Positions 36,915-47,002 are shown, counted from the first letter of the stretch. The stretch: 64,000 bases of DNA from Paraburkholderia franconis (GCF_009362735.1 NZ_WHNP01000008.1:62001-126000); one strand, 5' to 3'. Made by a program: numbers and translations. Notes: a model not told the origin generated them from the sequence alone.

Positions 36915-37808
36915 ATGTTCCATTCTTCGTTGCGTCGCGCACTGCTGATTGCGCTTGCTGCTGGCCCCTTAGTCGGCGTGCGCGCGCAGCCGGCTTCGTC
37001 CGTGGCGATCAATCTGGCCGCGCATGAGCGCTTCGAGCAACTGGAAGCGAGGAGCGGCGGACGCCTCGGTGTCGCCGCGCTCAATACGGCCGATGGGTCG
37101 TATGTCGGTTATCGCGAGTCGGAGCGCTTTCCGATGTGCAGCACGTTCAAGCTGCTTGCCGTCGCAGCGATCCTGAAGCGCAGCATCGCCGAGCGTGCTC
37201 TGCTCGACACGCACATTCGCTATGGCGAGACGGATCTCGTCGCGAATTCGCCCGTGACGAAGCGGCACCTGAGCGAGGGCATGTCGATGGGCGACGCCTG
37301 CGCGGCGGCGCTCCAGTACAGCGACAACACGGCGGCCAACCTGCTGTTGACCGCGCTGGGCGGGCCGGAAGTGTTGAACGAGTTTGCGCGCTCGATCGGC
37401 GATACGTGGTTCGATCTCGTGCGGCGGGAGCCGGAGCTGAATGACGCCGTGCCGGGCGACATGCGCGATACCACGACGCCGCGCGCGATGATGCACGACA
37501 TGCAGAAGATCTTGCTGTCGAACGATGTGCTCGAGCCGCCGCAGCGCGAAAAGTTGAAGGCGTGGCTGCTGGGCAATACGACGGGTGAAAGACGTATCAG
37601 GGCGGCCGTCCGTTCTTCCGGCTGGCCCGTGGCCGACAAGACAGGAAGCGGCGATTACGGCACGGCCAATGATGTCGCCGTTGTGTATTCGCCTGCGGCG
37701 GCTTTCGTTGTCGCCGTTTATTTCACAGGCGTAACACCGAAGGAAACGCCGCCCCAGAACGAGATCGTGGACGAGGCTGCGCGGATCGTGTTCGACGTGA
37801 TGAAGTGA
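36915..37808 (+). CDS. Class A beta-lactamase
   Basis: A serine beta-lactamase of 297 residues with a signal peptide (LRRALLIALAAGPLVGVRA). All catalytic motifs are present: S76 in CSTFK (75-79), SDN (136-138), E172 in the omega loop EPELN (172-176), and KTGSG (242-246). Ambler 69 is Cys (C75), as in PenA-like Burkholderia enzymes, but the partner Cys at 238 of KPC/NMC-type carbapenemases is a Gly, so no disulfide. No LysR-type penR regulator is adjacent; the gene lies between the cys operon and cbiX. A penicillinase/cephalosporinase is likely; spectrum cannot be read. Confidence 0.9.
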   Translation: MFHSSLRRALLIALAAGPLVGVRAQPASSVAINLAAHERFEQLEARSGGRLGVAALNTADGSYVGYRESERFPMCSTFKLLAVAAILKRSIAERALLDTHIRYGETDLVANSPVTKRHLSEGMSMGDACAAALQYSDNTAANLLLTALGGPEVLNEFARSIGDTWFDLVRREPELNDAVPGDMRDTTTPRAMMHDMQKILLSNDVLEPPQREKLKAWLLGNTTGERRIRAAVRSSGWPVADKTGSGDYGTANDVAVVYSPAAAFVVAVYFTGVTPKETPPQNEIVDEAARIVFDVMK

Positions 37809-37839
37809 AGTGTGCTTCTTGCCCGCGGCGCAAAGCCGG

Positions 37840-38220
37840 TCAGGAAGAAGCCTGCCGCAGGCAATAACCGGCGATAGCCTCGATCACATCGGCATCCTCG
37901 CCGACGGCGACGGAGCAGCGGATCTCGACATCCGGATTGGCCGCGCGGCATTGATCGAGAATGACGGGCAAGTCGCGCCGGATATGCCCGCCCTGGCCGA
38001 AGAAAACAGGCACGACGGTCACGACAGACGCCCCCGCAGACGCCTGGTCGGCGACAGCGGAAGGCAGATCGGGCGTCATCAGTTCGAGAAACGCGAGCGA
38101 AACGGGCCCTGCATCGGCGCCGCGCAACTCACGCAAGCGGGTGGCAAGACGCTCGAACGGCTCGGCCCAGCGGGCGTCTCTCGCGCCATGCGCAAACAGC
38201 ACAATGCCATTCGATCCCAT
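37840..38220 (-). CDS. Single-domain CbiX/SirB-type chelatase
   Basis: A short (126 aa) CbiX-family ferrochelatase/cobaltochelatase for sirohydrochlorin. Conserved His H11 (LFAHGARDARW) and H79 (GQGGHIRRDLP) are the metal-binding pair; the dimer of such short forms makes the active site. It could insert iron for siroheme, given cys genes at 30-36 kb, or cobalt for B12. It is downstream of lptG (27 bases), so probably expressed with it, though unrelated in function. Confidence 0.85.
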   Translation of the reverse strand: MGSNGIVLFAHGARDARWAEPFERLATRLRELRGADAGPVSLAFLELMTPDLPSAVADQASAGASVVTVVPVFFGQGGHIRRDLPVILDQCRAANPDVEIRCSVAVGEDADVIEAIAGYCLRQASS

Positions 38221-38247
38221 AGCCGGAGCGTCCCGTAAAAAAAGCAG

Positions 38248-39396
38248 CTAGTGCCGGTCGACCCACTTGAGCCCGACGAGCCCAAGCACGAGATACAACA
38301 GCGCCGGCGTCGCGGCCGTCAAAGGCGCCGGCCAGGTGTTCAGATTACCGATGTGCGAGAAGAGCGTGTTGAAGAGCTGAAAGCTCATCCCCAGCATGAT
38401 CCCGCCGAACACCTTCATGCCCACTACGCCTGCACGCGTATGCAAGTAGGCGAACGGCAACGACAGCACCAGCATCACGAACACCGCGAACGGATACAGC
38501 AGCTTGCGCCACAACGCGATCTCATACCGTTGCGTGTCCTGATGGTTCTCCGTCAGGTGCTGGATGTAGCGGAACAGATTGAACATCGACATCCGCTCCG
38601 GCGCGACCAGCAGCACCGACAGAATCTGCGGCGTCAGTTCCGAGCGCAACGAGTACTCGGGCAGCGTCACCTGCTTCGCGCGATACACGGGGTTCAGTGC
38701 GTCGGCGGGCTTGCCAGCGTCGGGCGCGACGTCGATCAGTTGCGTGTCCGTGACGTCCGTCAGCGCCCAGTGCCCCGGCGGCTGATACTTGCCCGACTTC
38801 GCCATGCGCACGTTCGACAGACGGAACTTCGAATCGAACTCGTAGATGCGCACGTTCGTGATCGTCGCATCGGGCTGTAACTGGCCGACGTTCACGAAGC
38901 GCGTCACCTGCTCGCCATCGGCGCGCGCCGTCAGCGTGTCCTTCACCCAGACGCCCGACTCGAAGTTGCTCGACACCGACGAGCCCAATGCCTCCAGACG
39001 CACGCGTTCAGACAGTTGATCGGTGTACGGGCCGACCACTTCGCCGATGAGGTACGTGAGGATCACGAGCGGAATGCCGATCTTCAGCAGCGAGCGCAGC
39101 GCCTGATTCGTCGCGAGACCGGACACGCGGAAAATCGTGTACTCGGAATTGGCCGCCATCTGCGCGAACACATAGATCGCGCTGATCAGCGCGGCGACGG
39201 GAATGATTTCGTAGAAGCGCGACGGCGTCTGCAATGCGACCCGCAGCACCGCGTACTGGAATTTGTAGTTGCCGTGTCCGACCGAGTTCAGTTCGTTGAT
39301 CAGATCGAAGAAGAAGAACAGACCCGAGAACGCGAACAGGATGAAGACGAACGTGAGATAGACCTGCCGCGCGAAGTACTTTTCATAGATGCGCAT
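38248..39396 (-). CDS. lptG: LPS export ABC transporter permease LptG
   Basis: An inner-membrane component of the LptB2FG machine that extracts LPS. 382 residues with three transmembrane helices near the N-terminus (FVFILFAFSGLFFFFDL; IIPVAALISAIYVFA; IGIPLVILTYLIGEVVG), a periplasmic beta-jellyroll and three C-terminal helices. The short coupling motif NSEYTIFRVSGLA (about 83-95) is present. It starts 3 bases after lptF ends. Confidence 0.94.
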   Translation of the reverse strand: MRIYEKYFARQVYLTFVFILFAFSGLFFFFDLINELNSVGHGNYKFQYAVLRVALQTPSRFYEIIPVAALISAIYVFAQMAANSEYTIFRVSGLATNQALRSLLKIGIPLVILTYLIGEVVGPYTDQLSERVRLEALGSSVSSNFESGVWVKDTLTARADGEQVTRFVNVGQLQPDATITNVRIYEFDSKFRLSNVRMAKSGKYQPPGHWALTDVTDTQLIDVAPDAGKPADALNPVYRAKQVTLPEYSLRSELTPQILSVLLVAPERMSMFNLFRYIQHLTENHQDTQRYEIALWRKLLYPFAVFVMLVLSLPFAYLHTRAGVVGMKVFGGIMLGMSFQLFNTLFSHIGNLNTWPAPLTAATPALLYLVLGLVGLKWVDRH

Positions 39397-39399
39397 CGG

Positions 39400-40512
39400 T
39401 CATGCTCCCTGCGCCGGCGTGTCTGCAACCCGGCTGAACATCGCGCGCGTGAACAGCGGCCGGTTGCGCACCCGCAGCCAGAAGATGAACACGACGACCA
39501 GCGCGACGACGATATGCAGGCCCACGAGACCCACGACGAACGACATCTTGCCCTGCTCGATCCATGACTGCACGACGTTCAGCAGATTCGAATACGTCAG
39601 ATAGATCAGCACGGCCATCACGAGATTGATCGTGCGGCTGCGGCGCGGATTCTGGTGCGCAAGCGGAATGGCGAGCAGCATCAGGTTGATCGCGATCAGC
39701 GGCAAGCCCGCGCGCCACGCGAATTCGGCGAGATTCTGGCGCGTCGGGTCGCGGAACAGGTCAAGTGTGGGCGTGCCCGTCGTGGTCGGCGTGTTGACGA
39801 CAGGCTGGCTCTGGATCTTCACGCCATATCGCGCGAACTCCATGATGCGGAAGTCGGGATGGCCCGGCTCGCCGTCATAGCGGCGGCCGTTTTCGAGCAC
39901 GACGAAGCGGTCGCCGTTCTTCTGCGTTTCCGTGTGGCCGTTCTTCGATACGACCACGTTCACCTTGCCGTTCTCCGTGCTCGTGACGAATACGTTCTCG
40001 ACGTGGCCCTGATCGGGCGACATCTTCTCGATGAAGAACACGCGATGGCTCGTAGCCGATTCGCGGAACTGGCCCGGCGCGAGCAGCGAGACTTCGTCGC
40101 GCTGCTGGAAGCGCGCGCGGATCAGCTTGCTCTGCTGGTTCGACCACGGCCAGCCGACGAACACGAAGAACGCAATCAGAATGATGATGGGCGTCGCGAA
40201 CAGCCCGACCGGCTTGATGAAGCGCGTGAGGCTCACGCCCGACGCGAGCCACACCACCATTTCGGAATCCTTGTACCAGCGCGTCAGCACGAACAGGATC
40301 GACACGAACAGCGTCGCGACCAGCATGATCGCGAGATAGCCGATGACCGTGAGGCCGATCAGCACGAGCACATCGCGCGGATCGATTTCACCGGATGCCG
40401 CGAAGCCGACGATGCGGATCATCATCGTCGTCAGAACCAGCGTGAGCAGGACCATGAACACGGCACCAGCCGTGTACGCCAGTTCGCGCTGGAGGGAGCG
40501 TTCAAAAATCAT
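39400..40512 (-). CDS. lptF: LPS export ABC transporter permease LptF
   Basis: The partner of LptG, 370 residues, with the same layout: N-terminal [22 protein letters not shown], helices, periplasmic domain (about 125-260) and C-terminal helices. [13 protein letters not shown] (about 81-93) is the coupling helix. Divergent from pepA as in other Burkholderiaceae. The ATP-binding subunit LptB is not in this window. Confidence 0.94.
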   Translation of the reverse strand: MIFERSLQRELAYTAGAVFMVLLTLVLTTMMIRIVGFAASGEIDPRDVLVLIGLTVIGYLAIMLVATLFVSILFVLTRWYKDSEMVVWLASGVSLTRFIKPVGLFATPIIILIAFFVFVGWPWSNQQSKLIRARFQQRDEVSLLAPGQFRESATSHRVFFIEKMSPDQGHVENVFVTSTENGKVNVVVSKNGHTETQKNGDRFVVLENGRRYDGEPGHPDFRIMEFARYGVKIQSQPVVNTPTTTGTPTLDLFRDPTRQNLAEFAWRAGLPLIAINLMLLAIPLAHQNPRRSRTINLVMAVLIYLTYSNLLNVVQSWIEQGKMSFVVGLVGLHIVVALVVVFIFWLRVRNRPLFTRAMFSRVADTPAQGA

Positions 40513-40649
40513 GGTTGATGAGGAGAGGGCGCGCCCCGGTGGACGGCGGGGTTGGGCCCCATCACGCCTTCCGTGCAGCCGCCGCGGGAAAAATAGCGGA
40601 TAATTGCGGCTTTCATCCTAAGCCCAGATTTTATCCGAGGACAAGCGCG

Positions 40650-42161
40650 ATGGACTTTAGCATAAAAGCCTGTGATTGGAGCAAAGGCTCGACCAACGGG
40701 TTCCTTACCGGGAAATCGGATTGCATCGTGATCGGCGTGTTCGAGTCGCAGACGCTGTCGGGCGCAGCGCTGGAAATCGACGCGGCCACCAAGGGGCTGC
40801 TCACGCGCATCGTCAAGGCCGGCGATATGGACGGCAAGATCGGCAGCACGGTGTTCCTGCATGAAGTGCAGGGCATCGGCGCGTCGCGCGTGCTGCTGGT
40901 CGGCCTCGGCAAGCAGGATGCCTTCACGCAGAAAGCGTACGGCGACGCCGTGCGCGCGGCATGGCGCGCAATCCTCGGCACGAAGGTCGCGCAGGTCACG
41001 TTCACGCTGGCCCAGGCGCCCGTCAAGGAGCGTTCGGCGGATTGGGCGGTGCGCGCTGCGATCCTCGCGCTGCGCGAACTGACGTACAAGTTCACGCACA
41101 TGAAGAGCAAGCCGGACAACGGCGCGCGTGCGCTCAAGCGCATCGTGTTCAGCGTCGACGCCGCCGATGAAAAGCTCGCGAAGGTCGCCTCGAAGCAGGG
41201 TGTCGCGCTCGCGAACGGCATGGACCTGACGAAGGACCTCGGCAACCTGCCGGGCAACGTCTGCACGCCGACCTATCTGGCGAACGCCGCGAAGAAGCTC
41301 GGGAAAGACTGGAAGCTGAAGGTCGAAGTGCTCGGCCAGAAGCAGCTCGAAGCGTTGAAGATGGGCTCGCTCCTCTCGGTCACGAAGGGCTCCATCGAAC
41401 CGCCGCAATTCATCGTGCTCCAGCATCAGGGTGGCTCCGCGAAGGCTGCGCCCGTCGTGCTGGTCGGCAAGGGCATCACGTTCGACACGGGCGGCATCTC
41501 GCTCAAGCCCGGCGACAGCATGGACGAGATGAAGTACGACATGTGCGGCGCGGGCTCGGTGCTCGGCACGATGCGCGCCGTCGCCGAAATGGGCCTGAAG
41601 CTGAACGTCGTCGGCATCATTCCGACCTGCGAGAACATGCCCGCGGGCAACGCGACGAAGCCGGGCGACATTGTCACCAGCATGAAGGGGCTGACGATCG
41701 AGGTGCTGAACACGGACGCGGAAGGGCGTCTGATCCTGTGCGACGCGCTCACCTATGCGGAGCGTTTCAAGCCCGCCGCCGTGATCGACATCGCGACGCT
41801 GACGGGCGCGTGCATCATCGCGCTCGGCCATCACAACAGCGGCCTCTTCTCGAAAGACGATGTGCTGGCGGGCGAACTGCTCGACGCGTCGAAGGAAGCG
41901 GGCGATCCGGCATGGCGTCTGCCCCTCGACGACGAGTATCAGGAACAGCTGAAGTCGAATTTCGCGGATATCGCCAACATCGGCGGACGCCCTGCGGGCA
42001 GCGTGACGGCGGCGTGCTTCCTGTCGCGCTTCACGGATGCGTATCCGTGGGCTCACCTCGACATCGCGGGCACCGCATGGAAGAGCGGCGCGGCGAAGGG
42101 CGCAACGGGCCGTCCCGTGCCGTTGCTGTCGCAGTTCCTGATCGACCGCGCCGCACAATGA
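40650..42161 (+). CDS. pepA: Leucyl aminopeptidase PepA
   Basis: A two-metal M17 peptidase of 503 residues. The active site is intact: [16 protein letters not shown] (272-287; K274, D279, K286) and NTDAEGRL (354-361; D356, E358, R360). It removes N-terminal residues in the cytosol; E. coli PepA also binds DNA, which cannot be judged here. ATG 40650 gives the family N-terminus [10 protein letters not shown]; longer frames run into the lptF promoter. Confidence 0.96.
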   Translation: MDFSIKACDWSKGSTNGFLTGKSDCIVIGVFESQTLSGAALEIDAATKGLLTRIVKAGDMDGKIGSTVFLHEVQGIGASRVLLVGLGKQDAFTQKAYGDAVRAAWRAILGTKVAQVTFTLAQAPVKERSADWAVRAAILALRELTYKFTHMKSKPDNGARALKRIVFSVDAADEKLAKVASKQGVALANGMDLTKDLGNLPGNVCTPTYLANAAKKLGKDWKLKVEVLGQKQLEALKMGSLLSVTKGSIEPPQFIVLQHQGGSAKAAPVVLVGKGITFDTGGISLKPGDSMDEMKYDMCGAGSVLGTMRAVAEMGLKLNVVGIIPTCENMPAGNATKPGDIVTSMKGLTIEVLNTDAEGRLILCDALTYAERFKPAAVIDIATLTGACIIALGHHNSGLFSKDDVLAGELLDASKEAGDPAWRLPLDDEYQEQLKSNFADIANIGGRPAGSVTAACFLSRFTDAYPWAHLDIAGTAWKSGAAKGATGRPVPLLSQFLIDRAAQ

Positions 42162-42207
42162 CGCATCGCAGTCCCCGCGCGCACGAAGCAATGAAGCAAG
42201 CTCGCCG

Positions 42208-42624
42208 ATGACCCGCATCGACTTTCATTCGAACGTCGGCGATTCGCTGCTCTATGCGTGCCGTCTCGTGCGCAAGGCTTATCAGGCCGGCCAGCCGCTG
42301 ATCGTGCTGGCCGAGCCGCCACGGCTGCGCGCGTTCGACGAGCAGCTCTGGACCTTCTCGCCGCTCGACTTCGTGCCGCACTGCATGGCGGCGAGTCCGC
42401 TCGCGGCGCAGACGCCCGTCGTGCTCACGTCGTCGCTCGACGACGTACCCCATCATCAGATACTGTTGAACCTGAGCGCGACGGTGCCGCCGCAGTTCGC
42501 GCGCTTCGAACGCCTGCTGGAAATCGTCGGCAACGAGCCCGACGAACTGGCCGCGGGCCGTGAGCGCTACCGCTTCTATCGCGATCGCGGCTATGCTCTA
42601 AACAACTACAAGCAGGGCGCCTGA
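42208..42624 (+). CDS. holC: DNA polymerase III subunit chi HolC
   Basis: The chi subunit of the clamp loader, which contacts SSB. 138 residues, starting MTRIDFHSNVGDSLLYACRL, with the aromatic LWTFSPLDFVPHC block (47-59) and a YRDRGYALNNYK end. Downstream of pepA (46 bases), as in many proteobacteria. Confidence 0.93.
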   Translation: MTRIDFHSNVGDSLLYACRLVRKAYQAGQPLIVLAEPPRLRAFDEQLWTFSPLDFVPHCMAASPLAAQTPVVLTSSLDDVPHHQILLNLSATVPPQFARFERLLEIVGNEPDELAAGRERYRFYRDRGYALNNYKQGA

Positions 42625-42702
42625 CGGTTCATGTCCGCTCGATGCGCGGTCTTGTCCGATTCGCGCGGAACCGCATCGTCCGATCTTTAAAGGGAGGCTT
42701 TC

Positions 42703-43476
42703 GTGTCCCAATCTTCTGACTCTTCCGATCAAGACATTCCCGTTCTGACCGATGTGATGGTCACGGGCCACGATCCCCATGCGAAGACGAAGCGCTCGAA
42801 GCGGCATGGACATGGGCACGATTCTTCGCATGCGCGGCGACAGGAAGCGGCGCATGCCGAGGATCATCACGAAGCGCATGAAGAGGGACATGAAGGGGCG
42901 CATGAAGGGGTGCATGAAGCAACACATGAAGCGCCTCGCGAGAGCGCTCAGGAGCCGTCCGCGCAAGAAGACGACGTGCCCGTGCTCGATTCCGTGTACG
43001 AACCCGCGGACGATGTTCTGCCGGGCGAGCCAGCCATGCATCCCGAACTCGAAGGAACGAACGCGCATACGCCGCAAGCCGCGCACGAAGAAGCGCTTGC
43101 GCCCGCGCGCGAGCCGGCGCAGTTTGTGCCGGGAGAAGCGGAGTTCACATCGGGATCGGCGGCTGAACGCTACGTCGCGCCGCCTGACCTCAGCGCACCG
43201 CACACGCCGACGGAGCGCATCCGCACACCCGCCGACGCGCCCGAATACGATGCGGACGTGCTCGCCGAACGCTTGCGCGCACGCTTCGCGACCTATCTGA
43301 AAGGCGAGGGGCGCAATCTGATCGAAGCGCGCTGCCGCGACGCGTTTCAGGATCACACGACGTGGCTCGTCAACCAGATCACGCGCGAAGTCGCGCTCGC
43401 GCTCGAAACGGAAATGCTGAGGTGGGTGCGCGAAGCGATCCGCGAAGAACTCGGCAACAGCGCGGACGTCAAGTAA
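42703..43476 (+). CDS. DUF2486 protein with His/Glu-rich repeats
   Basis: 257 residues, GTG start behind AAAGGGAGG. It begins with acidic/serine residues, then residues about 24-80 are a low-complexity region dominated by HE-x-x repeats (HEAHEEGHEGAHEGVHEATHE, given in two parts: HEAHEEGHEG and AHEGVHEATHE). Two copies of a DxxPVL motif (IPVLTDVM; VPVLDSVY) stand at about 12 and 88. The C-terminal 80 residues form a helical domain (LAERLRARFATYLKGEGRNL). Family DUF2486 follows holC in Burkholderia; no function is known. The His repeat could bind metals. Confidence 0.8.
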   Translation: MSQSSDSSDQDIPVLTDVMVTGHDPHAKTKRSKRHGHGHDSSHARRQEAAHAEDHHEAHEEGHEGAHEGVHEATHEAPRESAQEPSAQEDDVPVLDSVYEPADDVLPGEPAMHPELEGTNAHTPQAAHEEALAPAREPAQFVPGEAEFTSGSAAERYVAPPDLSAPHTPTERIRTPADAPEYDADVLAERLRARFATYLKGEGRNLIEARCRDAFQDHTTWLVNQITREVALALETEMLRWVREAIREELGNSADVK

Positions 43477-43494
43477 GCGGCATTTGACGTTTTA
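43466..43494 (+). terminator. Weak terminator after the DUF2486 gene
   Basis: A 7-bp stem (ACGTCAA 43466-43472 with TTGACGT 43484-43490) overlaps the stop codon and runs into TTTATT. Confidence 0.45.
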
Positions 43495-43544
43495 TTCCGC
43501 GCGTCGATCGCGCGATCCGCAAGGCCGTACCCGGCGCCCGTGCG

Positions 43545-43871
43545 TTATTTGAGCGTCATGATCCAGCTTGCGAGCGACGCTGCTTCGTCGGGCGTGACCT
43601 GGGTGTTCGCGGGCATCGGCACGGTGCCCCAGACGCCCGCGCTGCCTTCGATGATCTTGCGTGCGAGGTAATGCGAGGCATCGCTGCGCGACGCATACCG
43701 GGCGGCGACATCGTGCAGCGCCGGTCCCATGAACTGCCGCGTCACCGAATGGCAACTCATGCAGTTCTCCTTCTGCGCGAGCGCGAGGCCTGGGGCCGAT
43801 TCCGCGCGCGCCGCTCCGGCGAGCGTCAAAGCGCCTGCCAGCAAGACTGCCGCATACGACTTCGATTTCAT
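43545..43871 (-). CDS. Small c-type cytochrome
   Basis: A 108-residue periplasmic class I cytochrome c. The signal peptide is MKSKSYAAVLLAGALTLAGA with cleavage near ARA (23). The haem-binding CMSCH motif is at 37-41 and the likely axial methionine M86 in VPMPANTQV. It resembles the c-551/552-type electron carriers. It lies opposite holC/DUF2486 and downstream of ilvD on the same strand, after a terminator. Confidence 0.93.
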   Translation of the reverse strand: MKSKSYAAVLLAGALTLAGAARAESAPGLALAQKENCMSCHSVTRQFMGPALHDVAARYASRSDASHYLARKIIEGSAGVWGTVPMPANTQVTPDEAASLASWIMTLK

Positions 43872-43920
43872 TATGGTCTCCGCCGGTGACCTGGGCCCGG
43901 CCTGTGGTGGACGCATTATA

Positions 43921-43954
43921 AAAGCAAAGGGGCACACGGCGGTCCGTGTGCCCC
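43921..43954 (-). terminator. Rho-independent terminator of ilvD
   Basis: An 11-bp stem (43929-43939 with 43944-43954) with CGGT loop; on the minus strand it continues CTTTGCTTTT. It lies 112 bases beyond the ilvD stop and 50 bases before the cytochrome start. Confidence 0.8.
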
Positions 43955-44065
43955 TTCGTTCATCGAAGCATCGCGCTGCGTGCGTTCGTTGCGATCCCGC
44001 GTTGCTGCGTTGCGTCAGCGAAGACAGCGCTTGTGGCGTCCAGAGACGCCAGCGGCGCTGGCGCC

Positions 44066-45739
44066 TCAGCCCGTGACGGCGCCCTTGTTCGCCGGCTTCG
44101 CGAGCGCGGCGAACTTGGCGAGCACGCCACGCGTGTAGCGCGGCGCCGGCTGCTTCCATGCTGCGCGGCGGCGAGCGAGTTCCGCGTCGTCGATGTTCAG
44201 TTGCAGCAGCAGCTTGTGCGCGTCGATCGTGATCGAGTCGCCTTCCTGCACGAGCGCGATCGTGCCGCCGACGAACGCTTCCGGCGCGACGTGACCCACG
44301 ACCATGCCCCACGTGCCACCCGAGAAGCGGCCATCGGTGACGAGGCCGACCGATTCGCCCAGTCCCTTGCCGATGATCGCCGAAGTCGGCGCGAGCATTT
44401 CCGGCATGCCCGGACCGCCTTGCGGGCCGAGATAGCGCAGCACGACGACATCGCCGGCCTTGATCTTGTCGGCGAGGATCGCTTCCATCGCGCTCTGCTC
44501 GTCGTCGAACACGCGCGCCGGACCCGTGATGACCGGGTTCTTCAGGCCGGTGATCTTCGCGACGGCGCCGTCTTCCGCGAGGTTGCCCTTGAGGATCGCG
44601 AGGTGGCCTTCGCTGTAGAGCGCCTTGTCGATCGGGTAGATCACGTTCTGGTCCGCGCGCGGCTTGCCCGGCACGTCCTTCAGTTCTTCGGCGATCGTCT
44701 TGCCCGTGATCGTCATGCAGTCGCCGTGCAAGAGGCCCGCGTCGAGCAGGAGCTTCAACACTTGCGGGATGCCGCCTGCCTTGTGCAGATCGGTCGCGAC
44801 GTACTTGCCCGACGGCTTCAGGTCGCAGATCACGGGCACTTTCTTGCGCATGCGCTCGAAGTCCTCGATCGTCCACTCGACTTCCGCGGCGTGCGCAATC
44901 GCGAGGTAGTGCAGCACGGCGTTGGTCGAGCCGCCCGTCGCCATGATCAGCGCGACCGCGTTTTCGATCGACTTCTTCGTGATGATGTCGCGCGGCTTGA
45001 GGTCCTTCTTGACGGCTTCGACGAGCACGCGCGCCGATTCGGCCGCCGAATCCACTTTCTCCTGATCCGGGTTCGCCATCGTCGACGAGTACAGCAGCGA
45101 CATGCCGAGCGCCTCGAACGACGAGCTCATCGTGTTCGCGGTGTACATGCCGCCGCACGAGCCCGTGGTCGGGCATGCGTTCTTTTCGACCCCGTCGAAA
45201 TCTTCCTGCGACATGCGGCCCGCCGTGAATTCGCCGACAGCCTCGAACGACGACACGATGGTCAGGTCGGTGCCCTTCCAGTTGCCCGGCTTGATCGTCC
45301 CGCCATACACGTAGATGCCGGGGACGTTCATGCGCGCGAGGCCGATCATGCCGCCCGGCATGTTCTTGTCGCAGCCGCCGATCACGACCACGCCGTCCAT
45401 CCACTGACCCTGCACGCAGGTCTCGATACAGTCGGCGATCACTTCGCGCGACACGAGCGAGTACTTCATGCCTTCCGTGCCCATCGACATGCCGTCCGAA
45501 ATGGTCGGCGTGCCGAAGGTCTGCGGGTTCGCATCGGAGCGCCTGACGGCTTCGACGGCGGCATCCGTGAGGCGTTGCAGGCCCGCGTTGCACGGCGTGA
45601 TCGTCGAGTGGCCGTTGGCGACGCCGATCATCGGCTTGTCGAAGTCATCTTTCTGATAGCCGAGTGCGTAATACATCGAACGGTTCGGCGAACGCGCGAC
45701 GCCTTGCGTGATGTTCTTCGAACGACGGTTGTACGGCAT
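44066..45739 (-). CDS. ilvD: Dihydroxy-acid dehydratase IlvD
   Basis: The fourth enzyme of valine/isoleucine synthesis, an iron-sulfur dehydratase of 557 residues. The conserved cysteines occur in GGCDKNMPG and [16 protein letters not shown], with [10 protein letters not shown] near the C-terminus. ATG 45739 ([17 protein letters not shown]) is the usual start; an upstream in-frame ATG would add 19 residues. Divergent from a LysR-type gene, with a T-N11-A palindrome between them. Confidence 0.95.
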   Translation of the reverse strand: MPYNRRSKNITQGVARSPNRSMYYALGYQKDDFDKPMIGVANGHSTITPCNAGLQRLTDAAVEAVRRSDANPQTFGTPTISDGMSMGTEGMKYSLVSREVIADCIETCVQGQWMDGVVVIGGCDKNMPGGMIGLARMNVPGIYVYGGTIKPGNWKGTDLTIVSSFEAVGEFTAGRMSQEDFDGVEKNACPTTGSCGGMYTANTMSSSFEALGMSLLYSSTMANPDQEKVDSAAESARVLVEAVKKDLKPRDIITKKSIENAVALIMATGGSTNAVLHYLAIAHAAEVEWTIEDFERMRKKVPVICDLKPSGKYVATDLHKAGGIPQVLKLLLDAGLLHGDCMTITGKTIAEELKDVPGKPRADQNVIYPIDKALYSEGHLAILKGNLAEDGAVAKITGLKNPVITGPARVFDDEQSAMEAILADKIKAGDVVVLRYLGPQGGPGMPEMLAPTSAIIGKGLGESVGLVTDGRFSGGTWGMVVGHVAPEAFVGGTIALVQEGDSITIDAHKLLLQLNIDDAELARRRAAWKQPAPRYTRGVLAKFAALAKPANKGAVTG

Positions 45740-45852
45740 GGGGAGCTCCATCCAGTTGTTTTGATCCGTGCGCCCGTTGGCTTGCTCGCGACCCAATGGC
45801 CGGGCGGGCTGGGGCGGGTTCTTAAGTCTAGTTCGGGCGCGTCGCGCAAGAA

Positions 45853-45865
45853 TGCAGTTTCTGCA
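45853..45865. promoter_or_regulatory. LysR-type operator between ilvD and its regulator
   Basis: TGCAGTTTCTGCA is a perfect dyad of the T-N11-A class. It lies 52 bases upstream of the LysR-type ATG and 114 bases upstream of ilvD, so the regulator may control both its own gene and ilvD. Confidence 0.55.
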
Positions 45866-45916
45866 AACGAATGTCCAATATATTATTCAGCGTCGATTAG
45901 GTCGTAAAATATATCA

Positions 45917-46867
45917 ATGAGCCTGCCCGCGATTCCCGATCTCCGCCAGTTGCGCTATTTCGTGACTGTCGCCGAAGAAAAGCACTTCGGTCGCGCGGCG
46001 GCGCGGCTGTCGATGACGCAGCCGCCGCTGTCGCAGGCCATCCGCGCGCTCGAAGACACGCTGGGCGTCGAGCTGTTCGCGCGCACGAAGCGCTCCGTCG
46101 ATCTGACGCAAGTCGGGGCGGATCTGCTGCCCGAGGTGAGGCGCCTGCTCGCGGCCGCCGAAGGGCTGCGGCCGCTCGCGCAGAGCCTGGCGCGCGGCGA
46201 GGCGGGCGTGCTGTCGCTGGCGTTCGTGTCGACGGCCGACTACGGGCTCCTGCCGCCGCTGTTGCGCGAGTTCGGATCGCGGCATCCGCGCGTGCGGCTC
46301 GAACTGCTCGAGGCGACGAGCGATGTGCAGATCGACGAACTGGTGGCGGGGCGGATCGACGCGGGTCTCGTGATCGGGCCGCTGCCGCCTCGCTACGCGG
46401 CGCAGCTGTCGTGGCTGCCCTTGGCGCGCGAGCCGCTTGTGATCGCGATGTCGACGGAGATGGCGGCGCGCGTCGAAGGTGACGACAGTGCAGCGGAATG
46501 GCGCGACAGACCCTTGAGCCTCGCGCAAGCGGGCGACGCGCCGCTCGTCGTTTTCCCAAGGCGTCTTGCGCCAGGCTTTTATGACATCATTATGGATTGC
46601 TACGGCGCGGCCGGTCTCACGCCGCGCGTCGGCCAGGAAGCGATCCAGATGCAGACGATCGTAAGCCTCGTGTCAGCGGGGATGGGCGTCGCACTGGTGC
46701 CGCAATCGTTGCGTAACCTGCGGCGCACGGGCGTGGTGTATCGTCCGCTGCGCGAAGCGGTGCCCGCCGTCGTCACGGGGCTCGTGTGGCGCACGGCGGA
46801 AGTGAGCCCCGTGCTGGCCGGTTTCATCGACATCGTGCGCGCGCATGCCGATGTGCTCGCCGGCTAA
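45917..46867 (+). CDS. LysR-type transcriptional regulator
   Basis: A 316-residue LTTR. The HTH is at about 20-50 (AAARLSMTQPPLSQAIRALE) followed by the LGVELFARTKR linker helix; the effector domain has two Rossmann-like lobes. Members with the FGRAAARLSMTQPPLSQ opening respond to small metabolites. Divergent from ilvD, so branched-chain or related control is inferred, but its target is not proven. Hardly any untranslated leader separates the last AT-rich promoter-like stretch (TAAAATATATC) from its ATG. Confidence 0.9.
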   Translation: MSLPAIPDLRQLRYFVTVAEEKHFGRAAARLSMTQPPLSQAIRALEDTLGVELFARTKRSVDLTQVGADLLPEVRRLLAAAEGLRPLAQSLARGEAGVLSLAFVSTADYGLLPPLLREFGSRHPRVRLELLEATSDVQIDELVAGRIDAGLVIGPLPPRYAAQLSWLPLAREPLVIAMSTEMAARVEGDDSAAEWRDRPLSLAQAGDAPLVVFPRRLAPGFYDIIMDCYGAAGLTPRVGQEAIQMQTIVSLVSAGMGVALVPQSLRNLRRTGVVYRPLREAVPAVVTGLVWRTAEVSPVLAGFIDIVRAHADVLAG

Positions 46868-46968
46868 CGGCTGGCATGTGCCGATGCGCTCGCCGGCGAG
46901 CACGGCGAACCTGCTGCGAACCGTTTATGTCCGCGCGCGTCCAATGCGCTTGAATTTCAGATCATCCA

Positions 46969-46998
46969 AACCCCTATAACGACGAACCCCTATAACGA
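46969..46998 (+). repeat. Short tandem repeat before lgt
   Basis: AACCCCTATAACGA occurs twice (46969-46982, 46985-46998) with a period of 16, directly before the lgt ATG (47003). It may be a promoter/RBS-region slippage product. Confidence 0.8.
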
Positions 46999-47002
46999 TA
47001 CG

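Noticed and set aside
36915..37808. KPC/NMC-type carbapenemase disulfide
   Set aside because: Cys69 is present but Ambler 238 is Gly, so the Cys69-Cys238 bridge cannot form.
46969..46998. CRISPR-like or att repeat at the tandem repeat before lgt
   Set aside because: Only two 14-base copies with a 2-base spacer; no array, no integrase; treated as a simple local duplication.
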